Positions 34,719 through 44,138 of a DNA stretch of 64,000 nucleotides are shown here, in pieces (within the stretch, counting starts at the first letter, position 1; every line of letters starts with the position of its first letter). Position numbers and translations under genes: made by a program. The notes under the pieces are model-generated. The model worked only from the letters and a program-made list of their open reading frames with translations. It was not told the DNA's origin and ran no database searches. Source of the stretch: Crassaminicella thermophila (GTDB lineage: Bacteria > Bacillota > Clostridia > Peptostreptococcales > Thermotaleaceae); NCBI RefSeq assembly GCF_008152325.1, contig NZ_CP042243.1, positions 1,617,026 through 1,681,025 of the forward strand, in the 5' to 3' direction.

Positions 34719-36341
34719 TTATTTTGGATTATCACCTATATACCACTTTTCTATACTGTTAAATATATTAAAAGGTACTGGCATAATATCCCCTTTTACA
34801 TGCTTTTTTACTATTATTGAACGATTTTTAAAATATAAACCAAAATACGGTAAGTCATTAACAAATAAATTTTGTATCTGTTTATATTTTTCTTTTTTTA
34901 CAGATATATTTTTTGTTACTAATACTTCATCTAACAATTTATCCATATTAGGATTTTTATAACCTATAAAATTTGTATTCCCTATATATTCTGAATGGAG
35001 AGCAAACCTTAAATTAAAAGCATTTGATAATTTCCATCCCCCAAGAACAAGATCAAATTTATTTGCCAATATTTTCTTTTTGTATTCTTCCCAGTCTACT
35101 TTATTAATAACCACATCTATTCCAATTTCACTAAGTTGTGATGCTATAAATTTTGCAGTCTTTACTCTTTGAGGGTTATCATTATTTACAAGTAGCCTTA
35201 ATCTTAATTCCTTTCCACTTTCATTCTCTAGCCATTTATCATTATCCCTATTTTCCCAACTAGATTCTGCTAATAATTTTTTCGCCAGTAACAAATCTTT
35301 TCCATATTTTTTTTCTTCCTCACAATAAAAATATGCTTCTGGATAAATCGGAACATCTACTATAGTAGCATGTCCTAAATATACTTCGTCTACAATTTTA
35401 TGCCTATCTATACTATATGCTAATGCTTTTCTTATATTTTCATCATTAAGTATATCTTTGTTAAAATTAAAAGCTAAAAACTCGAAATACTGTGTTACAT
35501 ATTCATAAATTTTTAATGACTTATCCTCACTATATTTTTCCCAATCAAAATTTGTTGCTTCTGCTATATCAACTTCATTTGCTTCAACAGAAGTTAATGC
35601 TGCTTCTTTATCTGGAACTCTTTTAGCAAGTATTGATGTAATATATGGCTTATCTCCCCAATAATCATCATTTACAACTAATTTAATAGTTTTAAACTTA
35701 TCATATAAATCAACCTTATAAGGCCCTGTTCCAATTGGAACAATATTAACAGCATCATATACTGCCTTACTATTTAAAAATTGATGCTTAGGAATAATTG
35801 GAAATGTAAACATTTCAACAGAAGAATCTATTGCCTCATCAAATTCAATGCTTATTTTATGAGAATTTATAATTTTGATATTCTTTATATGCTTAACATA
35901 TACACTAAAAATAGATTTTTTACCCTGGGTATCCATTTTGAGCGTATCTATTGTAAACTTTACATCTTCCGCAGAAAATAACTTTCCATCATGCCATCTT
36001 ACATCATCTCTTAATTGAAATGTCCATTCTTTTCCATTTTCTGACACGTTCCATTTTTTAGCTAAGGCTGGCTGAGGAAATAATTTCTCATCCAACCTTA
36101 TTAGTCCATCATAAATAAGCTTATTTAAATAATAAACACTTTTATTATCATTAATAATCGGATTTAACATATCAAGCTGTGTTACTGGAATTCTTAATTC
36201 CCCGCCAACTATAGGCTCCCCCATCTGTAAAGATTTATTTACATTTGGTTTTGTATCTACATTTCTAGATATGCATCCTGATAACATAGAAAACACAAAC
36301 AAAAAACATACATAGTAAAAAATCTTTTTTTCCCTTTTCAC
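34719..36341 (-). CDS. Peptide/nickel-type ABC transporter substrate-binding lipoprotein
   Basis: 540 residues, typical of SBP_bac_5 (OppA/DppA-like). A lipoprotein signal with lipobox LSGC places the mature Cys at residue 22, so the protein is anchored outside the membrane. Motifs are NPIINDNKSVYYLNKLIYDG and WTFQLRDDVRWHDGKLFSAE. It binds oligopeptides or similar solutes. No permease or ATPase gene is nearby, so it is an orphan binding protein that must use a transporter encoded elsewhere or act as a sensor. Confidence 0.93.
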   Translation of the reverse strand: MKREKKIFYYVCFLFVFSMLSGCISRNVDTKPNVNKSLQMGEPIVGGELRIPVTQLDMLNPIINDNKSVYYLNKLIYDGLIRLDEKLFPQPALAKKWNVSENGKEWTFQLRDDVRWHDGKLFSAEDVKFTIDTLKMDTQGKKSIFSVYVKHIKNIKIINSHKISIEFDEAIDSSVEMFTFPIIPKHQFLNSKAVYDAVNIVPIGTGPYKVDLYDKFKTIKLVVNDDYWGDKPYITSILAKRVPDKEAALTSVEANEVDIAEATNFDWEKYSEDKSLKIYEYVTQYFEFLAFNFNKDILNDENIRKALAYSIDRHKIVDEVYLGHATIVDVPIYPEAYFYCEEEKKYGKDLLLAKKLLAESSWENRDNDKWLENESGKELRLRLLVNNDNPQRVKTAKFIASQLSEIGIDVVINKVDWEEYKKKILANKFDLVLGGWKLSNAFNLRFALHSEYIGNTNFIGYKNPNMDKLLDEVLVTKNISVKKEKYKQIQNLFVNDLPYFGLYFKNRSIIVKKHVKGDIMPVPFNIFNSIEKWYIGDNPK

Positions 36342-36363
36342 ACAAATACCTCCAAGAAACCCC

Positions 36364-37400
36364 TTAAAGAATTCGTTTCAATTTCTTATTTTCCACAAGC
36401 CCAGGAATTCTTCCTCTTTTTGCAACGGGTTTTCCATTTACTTCTTTTATATCCATAGTCATATCAATAGCAGGAGCTCCTGAAATATAACTGCCTACTC
36501 CAAAAGAATCAGCACCAGCTTCAGATAATAGGCTAATCTTCTCTGGAGTAAGTCCTCCTGATACAAATATTTTTTTACATGATTATATCCATGAATATCT
36601 AGCTTACTTCTTAACTCTCTAACAAGATGTGGTGTAACTCCACCTCTCTCGCTTGGTGTATCTAATCGAATACCATACAGCTTTTCTCCTAGTTCCTTAG
36701 CAATTCTTAAACTTTCCTCAACCTCATCTTTAAAAGTATCCACCAAAACAATTCTTTTATGAGACTCTGGGGTAACTTCATTATAAACTTTTGCAATGTC
36801 TAGTGTGTCTCCAGCAATCAACATAGCTGCATGTGGGAGTGTTCCAGATGCTTCTATACTCATTAATTTCGCAGCTAATACACAACTTGCTCCACTTGCT
36901 CCACCAATTACAGCTGCTCTTTCCATGACAGAAGCAACTGCTGGATGAACATGTCTCGCTCCAAAGCACAAGAAAGGCTTACCGTTACAAGCTTCTTTCA
37001 CTCTTCTAGATGCTGTAGCCCATCCACTAGCACTTGCTAAACTTCCTAACATAGCTGTCTCAAATACTCCAAATTCATTATATGGTCCTTTAATTCTTAC
37101 TAATGTTTCCTTAGCTTCAAAGGTTTCTCCTTCATCTAAAGCCCATACCTGAACCTCTTTATCCTTTAACATATTTTTAACCTCTTCAATGCCCACAAAC
37201 ACACCTGATTTTCTAGCAAAAATTTCAGCTGTTACAACCTGTTTATCTAAATTCATGTATCTTAAAATATCCATCGTCCTTAGAAAATATACATCAGTCG
37301 TTAGACCAGATAATATTTCATCATGATTACTTGAGTGCATTGCCCTTTCTTCGTTAATTTTTATGTCTTTAATGTCCTCAAGGCTTGTCATTTGCTTCAT
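36364..37400 (-). pseudogene. Nicotinate phosphoribosyltransferase, interrupted by one -1 frameshift in an A7 run
   Basis: This would be a 345-residue nicotinate phosphoribosyltransferase (Clostridia-type, first step of NAD salvage from nicotinate). Frame 0 gives 301 residues ending soon after GYNHVK. The next part of the family sequence (IFVSGGLTPEKISLLSEAGA...GSYISGAPAIDMTMD, ending with KKLKRIL) lies in the -1 frame and stops at 36364. The switch falls at the seven A (T7 on the plus strand, 36570-36576), in exact register for an A AAA AAA slippery site. Catalytic and substrate-binding parts (LCFGARHVHPAVA, GGASGASCVLAAK, VLVDTFKDEVEE, RLDTPSERGGV) are intact in frame 0. It could be a real mutation, a homopolymer sequencing error or recoding. 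Confidence 0.85.
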
Positions 37401-37416
37401 TTAATCACATTCCTTT

Positions 37417-37914
37417 CTATCTTTTCATAAATATTTCTGTTATGTAAATTATAAAATATGCAATACCTGAACCTATAAGAGGTCCTACAGGATATCCTTT
37501 AAAAATTACAATTCCAAATATTGTCCCCATCACAACAGAAGTAACTATAGAAGGCTCTATTTCAAGTAAGTATCCTCCACGTGCTCCAAATATGGCCACA
37601 AGCACTCCCGCAATTATTCCTATGAAACCTTTATAAGTTTTAAAACTATTTAACATAGAAATAACATCTAATTCTCCTAAGGCAAACGGAGCTAATATAC
37701 CCATCATCAGTATAATAACACCAAGTTTTAATCCATATTTATCTAAAAATATCAATATGGAATGAGAAAAATTTCTAAACTCTTCTCCCATTTGACTCAA
37801 TAGTAAAAAGAATATTAAAGCACTTACAGATAGAGCCAGCGCGTTATTTTTTCCTACCATAGCTAAAACTAGTAAAATTAATAAAGTGATACTTCCTAAA
37901 TATTCTTGACTCAT
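37417..37914 (-). CDS. DUF441 membrane protein (YtwI/YeaL type)
   Basis: 165 residues from ATG 37914, chosen because GGAGAG lies 5 bases upstream; an extension to 37950 is possible. Four membrane spans; YKGFIGIIAGVLVAIFGARGG and GTIFGIVIFKGYPVGPLIGSG fit DUF441. Function is not established. It sits 17 bases before the nicotinate phosphoribosyltransferase gene. Confidence 0.88.
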   Translation of the reverse strand: MSQEYLGSITLLILLVLAMVGKNNALALSVSALIFFLLLSQMGEEFRNFSHSILIFLDKYGLKLGVIILMMGILAPFALGELDVISMLNSFKTYKGFIGIIAGVLVAIFGARGGYLLEIEPSIVTSVVMGTIFGIVIFKGYPVGPLIGSGIAYFIIYITEIFMKR

Positions 37915-38040
37915 CTTTACTCTCCTATAAAAAATAATATTATTTTTCACATTTTTGCTATTTGTAGGATTATTATGCCACTATCATTATAAATGACTTA
38001 GAAGCTTTATTCAATAAAATCCTTACATTGCTTATATAAA

Positions 38041-38076
38041 TATATAGATAACAAGTAACATCCTGTTATCTATATA
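38041..38076 (-). terminator. Terminator hairpin after the lytic transglycosylase gene
   Basis: 13-bp perfect inverted repeat (38041-38053 and 38064-38076) with a 10-base loop; one arm overlaps the stop codon. The T run on the minus strand is weak, so termination efficiency is uncertain. Confidence 0.6.
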
Positions 38077-38635
38077 TAATTCTATAAACTTTATAGCTTT
38101 TCATAACTTTTTGAACATATTTCTTTGTTTCTGCAAAGGGAATATCTTTCAATGTTTTGCCATCTAAACTATATCTAGGATCTTGAAGCCATTTACTTAC
38201 ATTGCCACTTCCCCCATTATATGCAGCAAGCATTAACAATAAATTTCCATCAAATTCATCTCTTAGTTTATCTAAATACCAACATCCTATTTTTATGTTA
38301 ATCTCAGGAATAAATAAGCTTTTTTCATCATAATTATCAATGCTTAATTCTTCTGAAGCCCATTTTCCAGTAATAGGAGATATTTGCATAAGCCCTCGTG
38401 CATTTTTTGAAGACTTTGCTTTCGCATTAAATTTACTTTCTGTTCTTATAATAGCAGCAACAAGATGTGGATCTAAACAATATTCATTAGCATAGGTATT
38501 AATAATCTCACGATAATATATTGGATACATAATCTTTAGTAGCCAATTTATATTATTCAGAGCTATTCCAATCATCATTACTATAACACTTATCACAAGT
38601 AATTTTTTATACTTTTTCAAATCGATTAAAATCAA
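38066..38635 (-). CDS. Membrane-anchored lytic transglycosylase (Slt/MltE type)
   Basis: 189 residues. One N-terminal membrane anchor (about 11-33), then the SLT domain. Catalytic Glu is in IIRTESKFNAKAKSSKNARG, followed by LMQISPITGKWASEEL and ALLAAYNGG-like LLMLAAYNGGSGNVSKWL. It cleaves the glycan strands of peptidoglycan to leave 1,6-anhydro ends. It lies downstream of coaE, which is common in Firmicutes (polA-coaE-ytaF or -slt order). Confidence 0.93.
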   Translation of the reverse strand: MILIDLKKYKKLLVISVIVMMIGIALNNINWLLKIMYPIYYREIINTYANEYCLDPHLVAAIIRTESKFNAKAKSSKNARGLMQISPITGKWASEELSIDNYDEKSLFIPEINIKIGCWYLDKLRDEFDGNLLLMLAAYNGGSGNVSKWLQDPRYSLDGKTLKDIPFAETKKYVQKVMKSYKVYRIIYR

Positions 38636-38653
38636 AGATCTCCCTCCGTAGGC

Positions 38654-39250
38654 TTAAGGATCTAATCTATTTAACTGCTTTTCTATTTGATTTTTCAAAT
38701 AAGCAATATCTAAATTATTGTTTATAATCACATCAGCATATTTCTTTTTTTGTCCTGTAGACATCTGCGCTTTCACTCTATCAATTGCATCCTCAATACA
38801 AATTTTATCTCTTTCCATTAGCCGACTTAGTTGTATCTTTTCATCAGCTACAACCAACCAAACTTCATCAACAAGCTTATACATATTCATTTCAATAAGT
38901 AAAGCTGCGTCTACTATTATAACAGGATATGTAGAATTTTTTCTATACATATCTATTCTATTTATAATTTCTTCCATTATTCTTTTATGCATTATAGCAT
39001 TTAATTTTTCTAATTGTTTTTTATCTGAAAAAACAATTTTCCCTAAATATTTTCTATTTAAACTTCCATCTTCATTAATAACCGCTTTCCCAAAAGTATT
39101 CTTAATTTCATTTAAAGCAGGCTTACCTAGCTCTACAATTTCTCTAGCAATAATATCTGCATCAATAACAGGAATACCGAATTGCTTTAATATATTTGAA
39201 GCAGTACTTTTACCAGAAGCAATCCCCCCTGTAAGTCCAATAACTTTCAT
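38654..39250 (-). CDS. coaE: Dephospho-CoA kinase
   Basis: 198 residues from ATG 39250, behind AAGGAAG. Last step of CoA synthesis, phosphorylating dephospho-CoA with ATP. P-loop GLTGGIASGKST at the N-terminus, then DADIIAREIVELG and VIIVDAALLIEMNM, all family motifs. It starts 17 bases after polA, in the classic polA-coaE-slt order. Confidence 0.96.
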   Translation of the reverse strand: MKVIGLTGGIASGKSTASNILKQFGIPVIDADIIAREIVELGKPALNEIKNTFGKAVINEDGSLNRKYLGKIVFSDKKQLEKLNAIMHKRIMEEIINRIDMYRKNSTYPVIIVDAALLIEMNMYKLVDEVWLVVADEKIQLSRLMERDKICIEDAIDRVKAQMSTGQKKKYADVIINNNLDIAYLKNQIEKQLNRLDP

Positions 39251-39266
39251 CAATATCTTCCTTTCA

Positions 39267-41933
39267 TTATTTCGTCTCGTACCAGTCTTTTCCAATTTTC
39301 ATATCAACTTTTAGTGGGACATCTAATTTTAATGCATTTTCCATTTCAGTTTTTACAATATCTTTTACCTCTTCTAACTCATCTTTATGAACCTCAACAA
39401 TTAACTCATCATGCACTTGCAAAATTAATTTTGATTTTAAATTTCTACTTGTTAACTCTTGATATACTTTTACCATAGCAATTTTAATAATATCTGCAGC
39501 ACTTCCTTGAATAGGTGTATTCATAGCCGTTCTTTCACCAAAAGAACGTAAATTATAATTTTTAGATTTCAATTCTGGAATATATCTTCTTCTATTCAAA
39601 ATGGTCTTAACATATCCTTTTTCTTTGCCTTCTATAATAACATTGTCCATATATTTTTTAACACCTTTGTACTTATCAAAATATTCGTCTATATATTTTT
39701 GAGCCTCTTTCTTCGTTATATGAAGATTTTCTGATAACCCATAATCACTTATACCATATATAATTCCAAAATTAACAGCCTTTGCTCTGCTTCTCTGAAT
39801 ACTTGTTACTTCATCTATTGATACATCAAAAACTTTTGAAGCAGTTGCTGTGTGAATATCTAGTCCTTCATGAAATGCCTCCATTAAATTGGGATCACAA
39901 GAAATATGAGCTAAAACCCTTAATTCTATCTGTGAATAATCTGCATCTAATAATAAATATTCCTCATTTGTTGGTACAAATACTTTTCGTATTTCTCTTC
40001 CAATATCTAATTTAATAGGTATATTTTGTAGATTAGGTTCTGTACTGCTAATTCTTCCAGTGGATGTAACTGTTTGATTAAAGCTTGAATGAATTTTATT
40101 GGTTGTATGATTAATCACAGCAATCAATCCATCAATATATGTAGATTTTAACTTTACCATTTGTCTATATTCTATAATCTTAGGAATAATATTATGTTTA
40201 TCATATAATTTTTGTAAAACTTCAATATTTGTAGAATAACCTGTTTTAGTTTTTTTTATAGGTGGCAAGCCTAGTTTATCAAACAATATTTCTCCCAATT
40301 GTTTCGTTGAATTAATATTAAATTCTTCTTTAGCTTCACTAAATATTTGACTTGTCAAATTATTTATTTTTTCATCTAAAACTTCTCCTAATTTTTTGAG
40401 TTTTTCTTTATCAATCATAAATCCCTGAAATTCCATGTCTGCCAATACTTCTACTAAAGGTAGTTCTACTTCATAATACAATTTTTCTAAATCATACTCT
40501 TTTAATTTTTGTTCAAAAATTTCCTTTATATTTTTCACTGAACTACATACACAAAAACCGTATTCTATTAATTTTTCTATAGGAACTTCATAAAAACTTA
40601 TTCTTTTTTTTCCTTTTCCTAATATATCATCTTCCCTTAAAATATTTTCATTTAAATATTCATAGGCTATATCATAAATATCGTAAGATTTTCTCGTTGG
40701 TTCAATTAGATATAATGCAATAGCTGAATCAAATGATATCCCCTTTAGAAAAATGTTATATCTTTTTAATGCAAGTATATCTTTCTTTAATTGATGCCCG
40801 TATTTTTTTATGTTCATATCTTCAAAAATATCCTTTAATACATCAACCATCTCTTTACAATTCTGTATGTGTATAAAATAACTTTCATCATCTATAAGCA
40901 TATGTATACCTATAATCATATCATTTCTGACATCTTTCCCGTCACTAAATATTTTAAAATATATTTCTTTATTGTTTTTTATCATCTGCTTTAATTGTTT
41001 GATCTCTTCTATTGAATGAATAACATTTGTTTTTATATTATTTTTTTGTTTTATTAAATCTTTATTATTTATTTGTAATTTATTCATCAATTTACGAAAT
41101 TCTAATCTATTAAATATTTCTAATAATTTGTCTGTATCTGGTTCTTTCATTTCAAATTCTTCTAAGGACATTTCTACAGGTACATCAACCATAATTGTTG
41201 CCAGTTTCTTACTTAAAACAGCTTGTTGTGCATATTCTTCTAATTTGTTACGTAATTTAATGCTAGACACTTTATCTATATTACTTAATAAATTTTCTAT
41301 ACTATTAAACTCTTTTATCAATTTAGTCCCAGTTTTTTCACCAATGCCAGGAACACCAGGAATATTATCAGATTTATCCCCCATAAGCCCTTTTAAATCA
41401 ATAAATTGCTTCGGAGTAACACCATATTTTTCAAAAACACCTTTTTCATCATATTCTTCTAACTCACTTATTCCTTTTTTAGTTATTAATACTTTCGTTT
41501 TATCTGAAGCAAGTTGAAGTGCGTCTTTATCTCCTGTAATAACAATAGGTCTTATATTTTGCTTTTCACAAAACTTTACAATAGTTCCAATCAAATCATC
41601 TGCTTCAAAACCATCAATCTCTACTCTATGAATTCTATATGCATCTAAAACTTCTTTTAAGATCGGTAACTGTTCTGCCAGTTCAGGAGGCATTTTTTTT
41701 CTTCCAGCCTTATATTCGTCAAAGGCTTTGTGTCTAAAGGTCGGTGCCTTTTTATCAAATGCTACAGTAATATAATCTGGCTTATAATCCTCAAAAATTT
41801 TATATAACACATTTACAAATCCATAAATAGCATTTGTATGTATTCCATCTTTTGTAGTTAATTGAGGCAATGCATAAAAAGTTCTATTAATAAGACTATT
41901 CCCATCTATAATAATAATTTTTTTATCTTCCAA
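39267..41933 (-). CDS. polA: DNA polymerase I
   Basis: 888 residues. N-terminal 5'-3' flap exonuclease (about 1-290, with TVAFDKKAPTFRHKAFDEYK and DKSDNIPGVPGIGEKT), a central 3'-5' exonuclease-like domain and a C-terminal polymerase (RKVFVPTNEEYLLLDADYSQ, AVNFGIIYGISDYGLS, LILQVHDELIVEVH). The proofreading part appears inactive: where the FDxE motif should be, it reads YFKIFSDG, as in Bacillus PolA. It fills gaps and removes RNA primers. Confidence 0.97.
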   Translation of the reverse strand: MEDKKIIIIDGNSLINRTFYALPQLTTKDGIHTNAIYGFVNVLYKIFEDYKPDYITVAFDKKAPTFRHKAFDEYKAGRKKMPPELAEQLPILKEVLDAYRIHRVEIDGFEADDLIGTIVKFCEKQNIRPIVITGDKDALQLASDKTKVLITKKGISELEEYDEKGVFEKYGVTPKQFIDLKGLMGDKSDNIPGVPGIGEKTGTKLIKEFNSIENLLSNIDKVSSIKLRNKLEEYAQQAVLSKKLATIMVDVPVEMSLEEFEMKEPDTDKLLEIFNRLEFRKLMNKLQINNKDLIKQKNNIKTNVIHSIEEIKQLKQMIKNNKEIYFKIFSDGKDVRNDMIIGIHMLIDDESYFIHIQNCKEMVDVLKDIFEDMNIKKYGHQLKKDILALKRYNIFLKGISFDSAIALYLIEPTRKSYDIYDIAYEYLNENILREDDILGKGKKRISFYEVPIEKLIEYGFCVCSSVKNIKEIFEQKLKEYDLEKLYYEVELPLVEVLADMEFQGFMIDKEKLKKLGEVLDEKINNLTSQIFSEAKEEFNINSTKQLGEILFDKLGLPPIKKTKTGYSTNIEVLQKLYDKHNIIPKIIEYRQMVKLKSTYIDGLIAVINHTTNKIHSSFNQTVTSTGRISSTEPNLQNIPIKLDIGREIRKVFVPTNEEYLLLDADYSQIELRVLAHISCDPNLMEAFHEGLDIHTATASKVFDVSIDEVTSIQRSRAKAVNFGIIYGISDYGLSENLHITKKEAQKYIDEYFDKYKGVKKYMDNVIIEGKEKGYVKTILNRRRYIPELKSKNYNLRSFGERTAMNTPIQGSAADIIKIAMVKVYQELTSRNLKSKLILQVHDELIVEVHKDELEEVKDIVKTEMENALKLDVPLKVDMKIGKDWYETK

Positions 41934-42043
41934 AGTAATCCTCTCCTTATAAATTCATCTAAAACCTATTTATATGCTATCCAAAATAAAAAAACGTAAC
42001 CATTACTATATTCTTAACTATTTTATAAATTCCTCCTACAAAA

Positions 42044-42068
42044 AACAAGCCTTAATCATAGGCTTGTT
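42044..42068 (-). terminator. Rho-independent terminator after the anti-sigma gene
   Basis: 9-bp stem (42044-42052, 42060-42068) with a 7-base loop, 6 bases beyond the anti-sigma gene, followed by a T-rich stretch on the minus strand. Confidence 0.75.
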
Positions 42069-42073
42069 CAAAT

Positions 42074-43303
42074 CTATACATCTTTTGATTTTTTAATAAG
42101 ATACCATATAATAGGAAATCCTATAAAACCTATTAATAATATTATAGGCAATATACTTGAAAATAAAATTAAACATTTCTCAAAAAAATTCATCATATTA
42201 TTTACCGTTCTTATAAAAGCTTTTTTTCCTTTATCTAATATATTATTATTAACTGGCTGAATCTTCTTATCCTTCGGAGCAATTTCATTAAGATATATAT
42301 CAATTCTAGAAAGACTTACTAAATTATCCCATTCTTTAATATTTCCTGTCATTCTATCAATCTGTCCACGAACTCTCGTTAGTTCTCGCTCTACTTCTAG
42401 TATATCTTTCACATTATTTGCTTTATTCATAATCTCTTTTAGTCTTTTTTCTTGAATTTTAAGATTCTCCAATTCATGAACAACATCTTTATACTGCTTA
42501 GTAATATCTTCTCCTTTTATGCCAAAGTTTTTAACTATTCCTAATGCTTTTATTTTCTCAATAATATTCATAAATTCTTTTTTAGGTACACGTATCGTTA
42601 TACTTCCTGTTTTTAAAGACTCTTCTGGTTTTTGGGAAACATATTCTTTATATTTAGTATTTGAATGCTCAATATATCCTCCTATAGATTCTGTCATATT
42701 TATAATATTATTAAATTTCTCATCATAATCTTCTATATCTATATAAACAAAAGCATTTTTAATGACTTTTCTTCCACTTGATTTTTGCTCTTCTATTTTT
42801 TGTACTGCATTAATTTTAGGAGTACTATCAAATATTTCTACTTCTTGTGTTTTAACACTAGGTTCCATCATACTTTCATTTTCAAAAGCTTTAGGTATAC
42901 CCCTTATTTTATTCATACTTATTTCTTCTTTTGTTCCCATATCTATACTATTGAAAGCTGAAATTGAAATAATAAATACAACAAATATAGCTGCAATAGA
43001 AGTAAATATTTTCCATTTTATCTTTTTATTCTTTTTTGTTAATGGAACTACTTTTTCATCATTTAAATTTTTATTTTCTTCATCCAATTTTACTAACGCT
43101 TCATGCAAACCATCTTCAAAGTTTTGTGGTAAATCAATCATGGGAAGTTCTTTGCACATTTGAATATTAGTCATTAAAACTTCATATTCTTTATTACATT
43201 TAGGACATTCTTTCAAATGCCTATCTATCATTTTCTTTGTATGATCATCTAACATATCATCTATATAAAGAGATATTAATTCTTCCATTTCAGTGCATCT
43301 CAT
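42074..43303 (-). CDS. Anti-sigma factor with zinc-finger N-terminus and DUF4349 domain
   Basis: 409 residues. An N-terminal ZAS zinc-binding helix (HLKECPKCNKEY, HxxxCxxC, about 29-40) is the hallmark of anti-sigma factors. One membrane span lies at about 96-117 and another at the C-terminus (about 375-400). Between them, facing outside, is a DUF4349 domain (VIKNAFVYIDIEDYDEKFNN, SITIRVPKKEFMNIIEKIKA) with a coiled coil (about 265-320). It likely binds the sigma factor encoded 14 bases upstream and senses envelope stress. DUF4349 function is unknown. Confidence 0.88.
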   Translation of the reverse strand: MRCTEMEELISLYIDDMLDDHTKKMIDRHLKECPKCNKEYEVLMTNIQMCKELPMIDLPQNFEDGLHEALVKLDEENKNLNDEKVVPLTKKNKKIKWKIFTSIAAIFVVFIISISAFNSIDMGTKEEISMNKIRGIPKAFENESMMEPSVKTQEVEIFDSTPKINAVQKIEEQKSSGRKVIKNAFVYIDIEDYDEKFNNIINMTESIGGYIEHSNTKYKEYVSQKPEESLKTGSITIRVPKKEFMNIIEKIKALGIVKNFGIKGEDITKQYKDVVHELENLKIQEKRLKEIMNKANNVKDILEVERELTRVRGQIDRMTGNIKEWDNLVSLSRIDIYLNEIAPKDKKIQPVNNNILDKGKKAFIRTVNNMMNFFEKCLILFSSILPIILLIGFIGFPIIWYLIKKSKDV

Positions 43304-43317
43304 ATTATCCCTCCTTT

Positions 43318-43917
43318 CTATATTTTGACGTAATTCTTATCATAAAGTTCCCTATTCTTTTCTATTTCGAATTTTAATGCCTTCCTTGCCCTACTAATTC
43401 TTGATTTTATTGTTCCTTCAGAACAATCTAATATTTTACTAATCTGTTCATAGGAAAACCCTTTAATATCTCTTAAAACAATCACCGTTTTATAATGTTC
43501 TGACAAGCAATTTATTGCCTCTTGAATATTTCTTTGATGTTCTCTTCTTTCAACAATTATTTCTGGGATATTTCTCTCATCTGGTAAATCTCTAAGTATT
43601 TTTCCATCTTCTGTATCTATCTGATGATCATAAGAATAGGTTTTTTGTGATTTTCTTTTTCTTAATACATCTAAACAAGTATTTGTTACGATTTTATACA
43701 ACCATGTAGAAAAACCACTTTCCCCTTTAAATTTATTTAATGACTTATACGTTTTAATAAAAGCATCTTGTGTTGCATCTTTTGCATCTTCTATATTTCC
43801 TAGCATTCTATAAGCAATATTAAATGCCAGTTTTTGATGTTCTTTTATTAAAGTCTCAAAACTTTCTATATCTCCCTGCTTACTTTTCTTAATCAAGATT
43901 TTCTCAATCTCTTTCAC
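43318..43917 (-). CDS. ECF-type RNA polymerase sigma factor (SigW-like)
   Basis: About 199 residues from the GTG at 43917, which lies 6 bases after GGGAGGG. Region 2 includes YRMLGNIEDAKDATQDAFIK and FSTWLYKIVTNTCLDVLRKR. Region 4 includes CLSEHYKTVIVLRDIKGFSY, EQISKILDCSEGTIKSRISR. The following gene encodes a zinc-finger anti-sigma factor, the usual pairing. It probably activates its own operon, but I do not see a reliable ECF promoter motif upstream. Confidence 0.92.
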   Translation of the reverse strand: MKEIEKILIKKSKQGDIESFETLIKEHQKLAFNIAYRMLGNIEDAKDATQDAFIKTYKSLNKFKGESGFSTWLYKIVTNTCLDVLRKRKSQKTYSYDHQIDTEDGKILRDLPDERNIPEIIVERREHQRNIQEAINCLSEHYKTVIVLRDIKGFSYEQISKILDCSEGTIKSRISRARKALKFEIEKNRELYDKNYVKI

Positions 43918-44035
43918 ATTCTTCCCTCCCTTCTTATTAGAACATATCCTACTCATTAGACGAAAAAAACTCTCATATAGTTCCATATTTTTAGAATCAA
44001 ATATTATTATATCTATTTTTTCTTAAGTAATAAAT

Positions 44036-44066
44036 AAAAAGTGACGTCACTATAACGTCACTTTTT
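44036..44066 (-). terminator. Bidirectional terminator after the YdjM-like gene
   Basis: 12-bp perfect stem (44036-44047, 44055-44066) containing GTGACGT, with T/A runs on both sides. Confidence 0.82.
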
Positions 44067-44138
44067 GTAATCCTCTTTTTTTATTATCTATCTCAAGTAT
44101 TGCAGGTACGTATAATTCTATTCTCCTATCAACATTTT

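Noticed and set aside
36781-36969. 62-codon Cys/Ser-rich minus-strand frame inside the nicotinate phosphoribosyltransferase gene
   Set aside because: It is an out-of-frame reading of the conserved catalytic domain.
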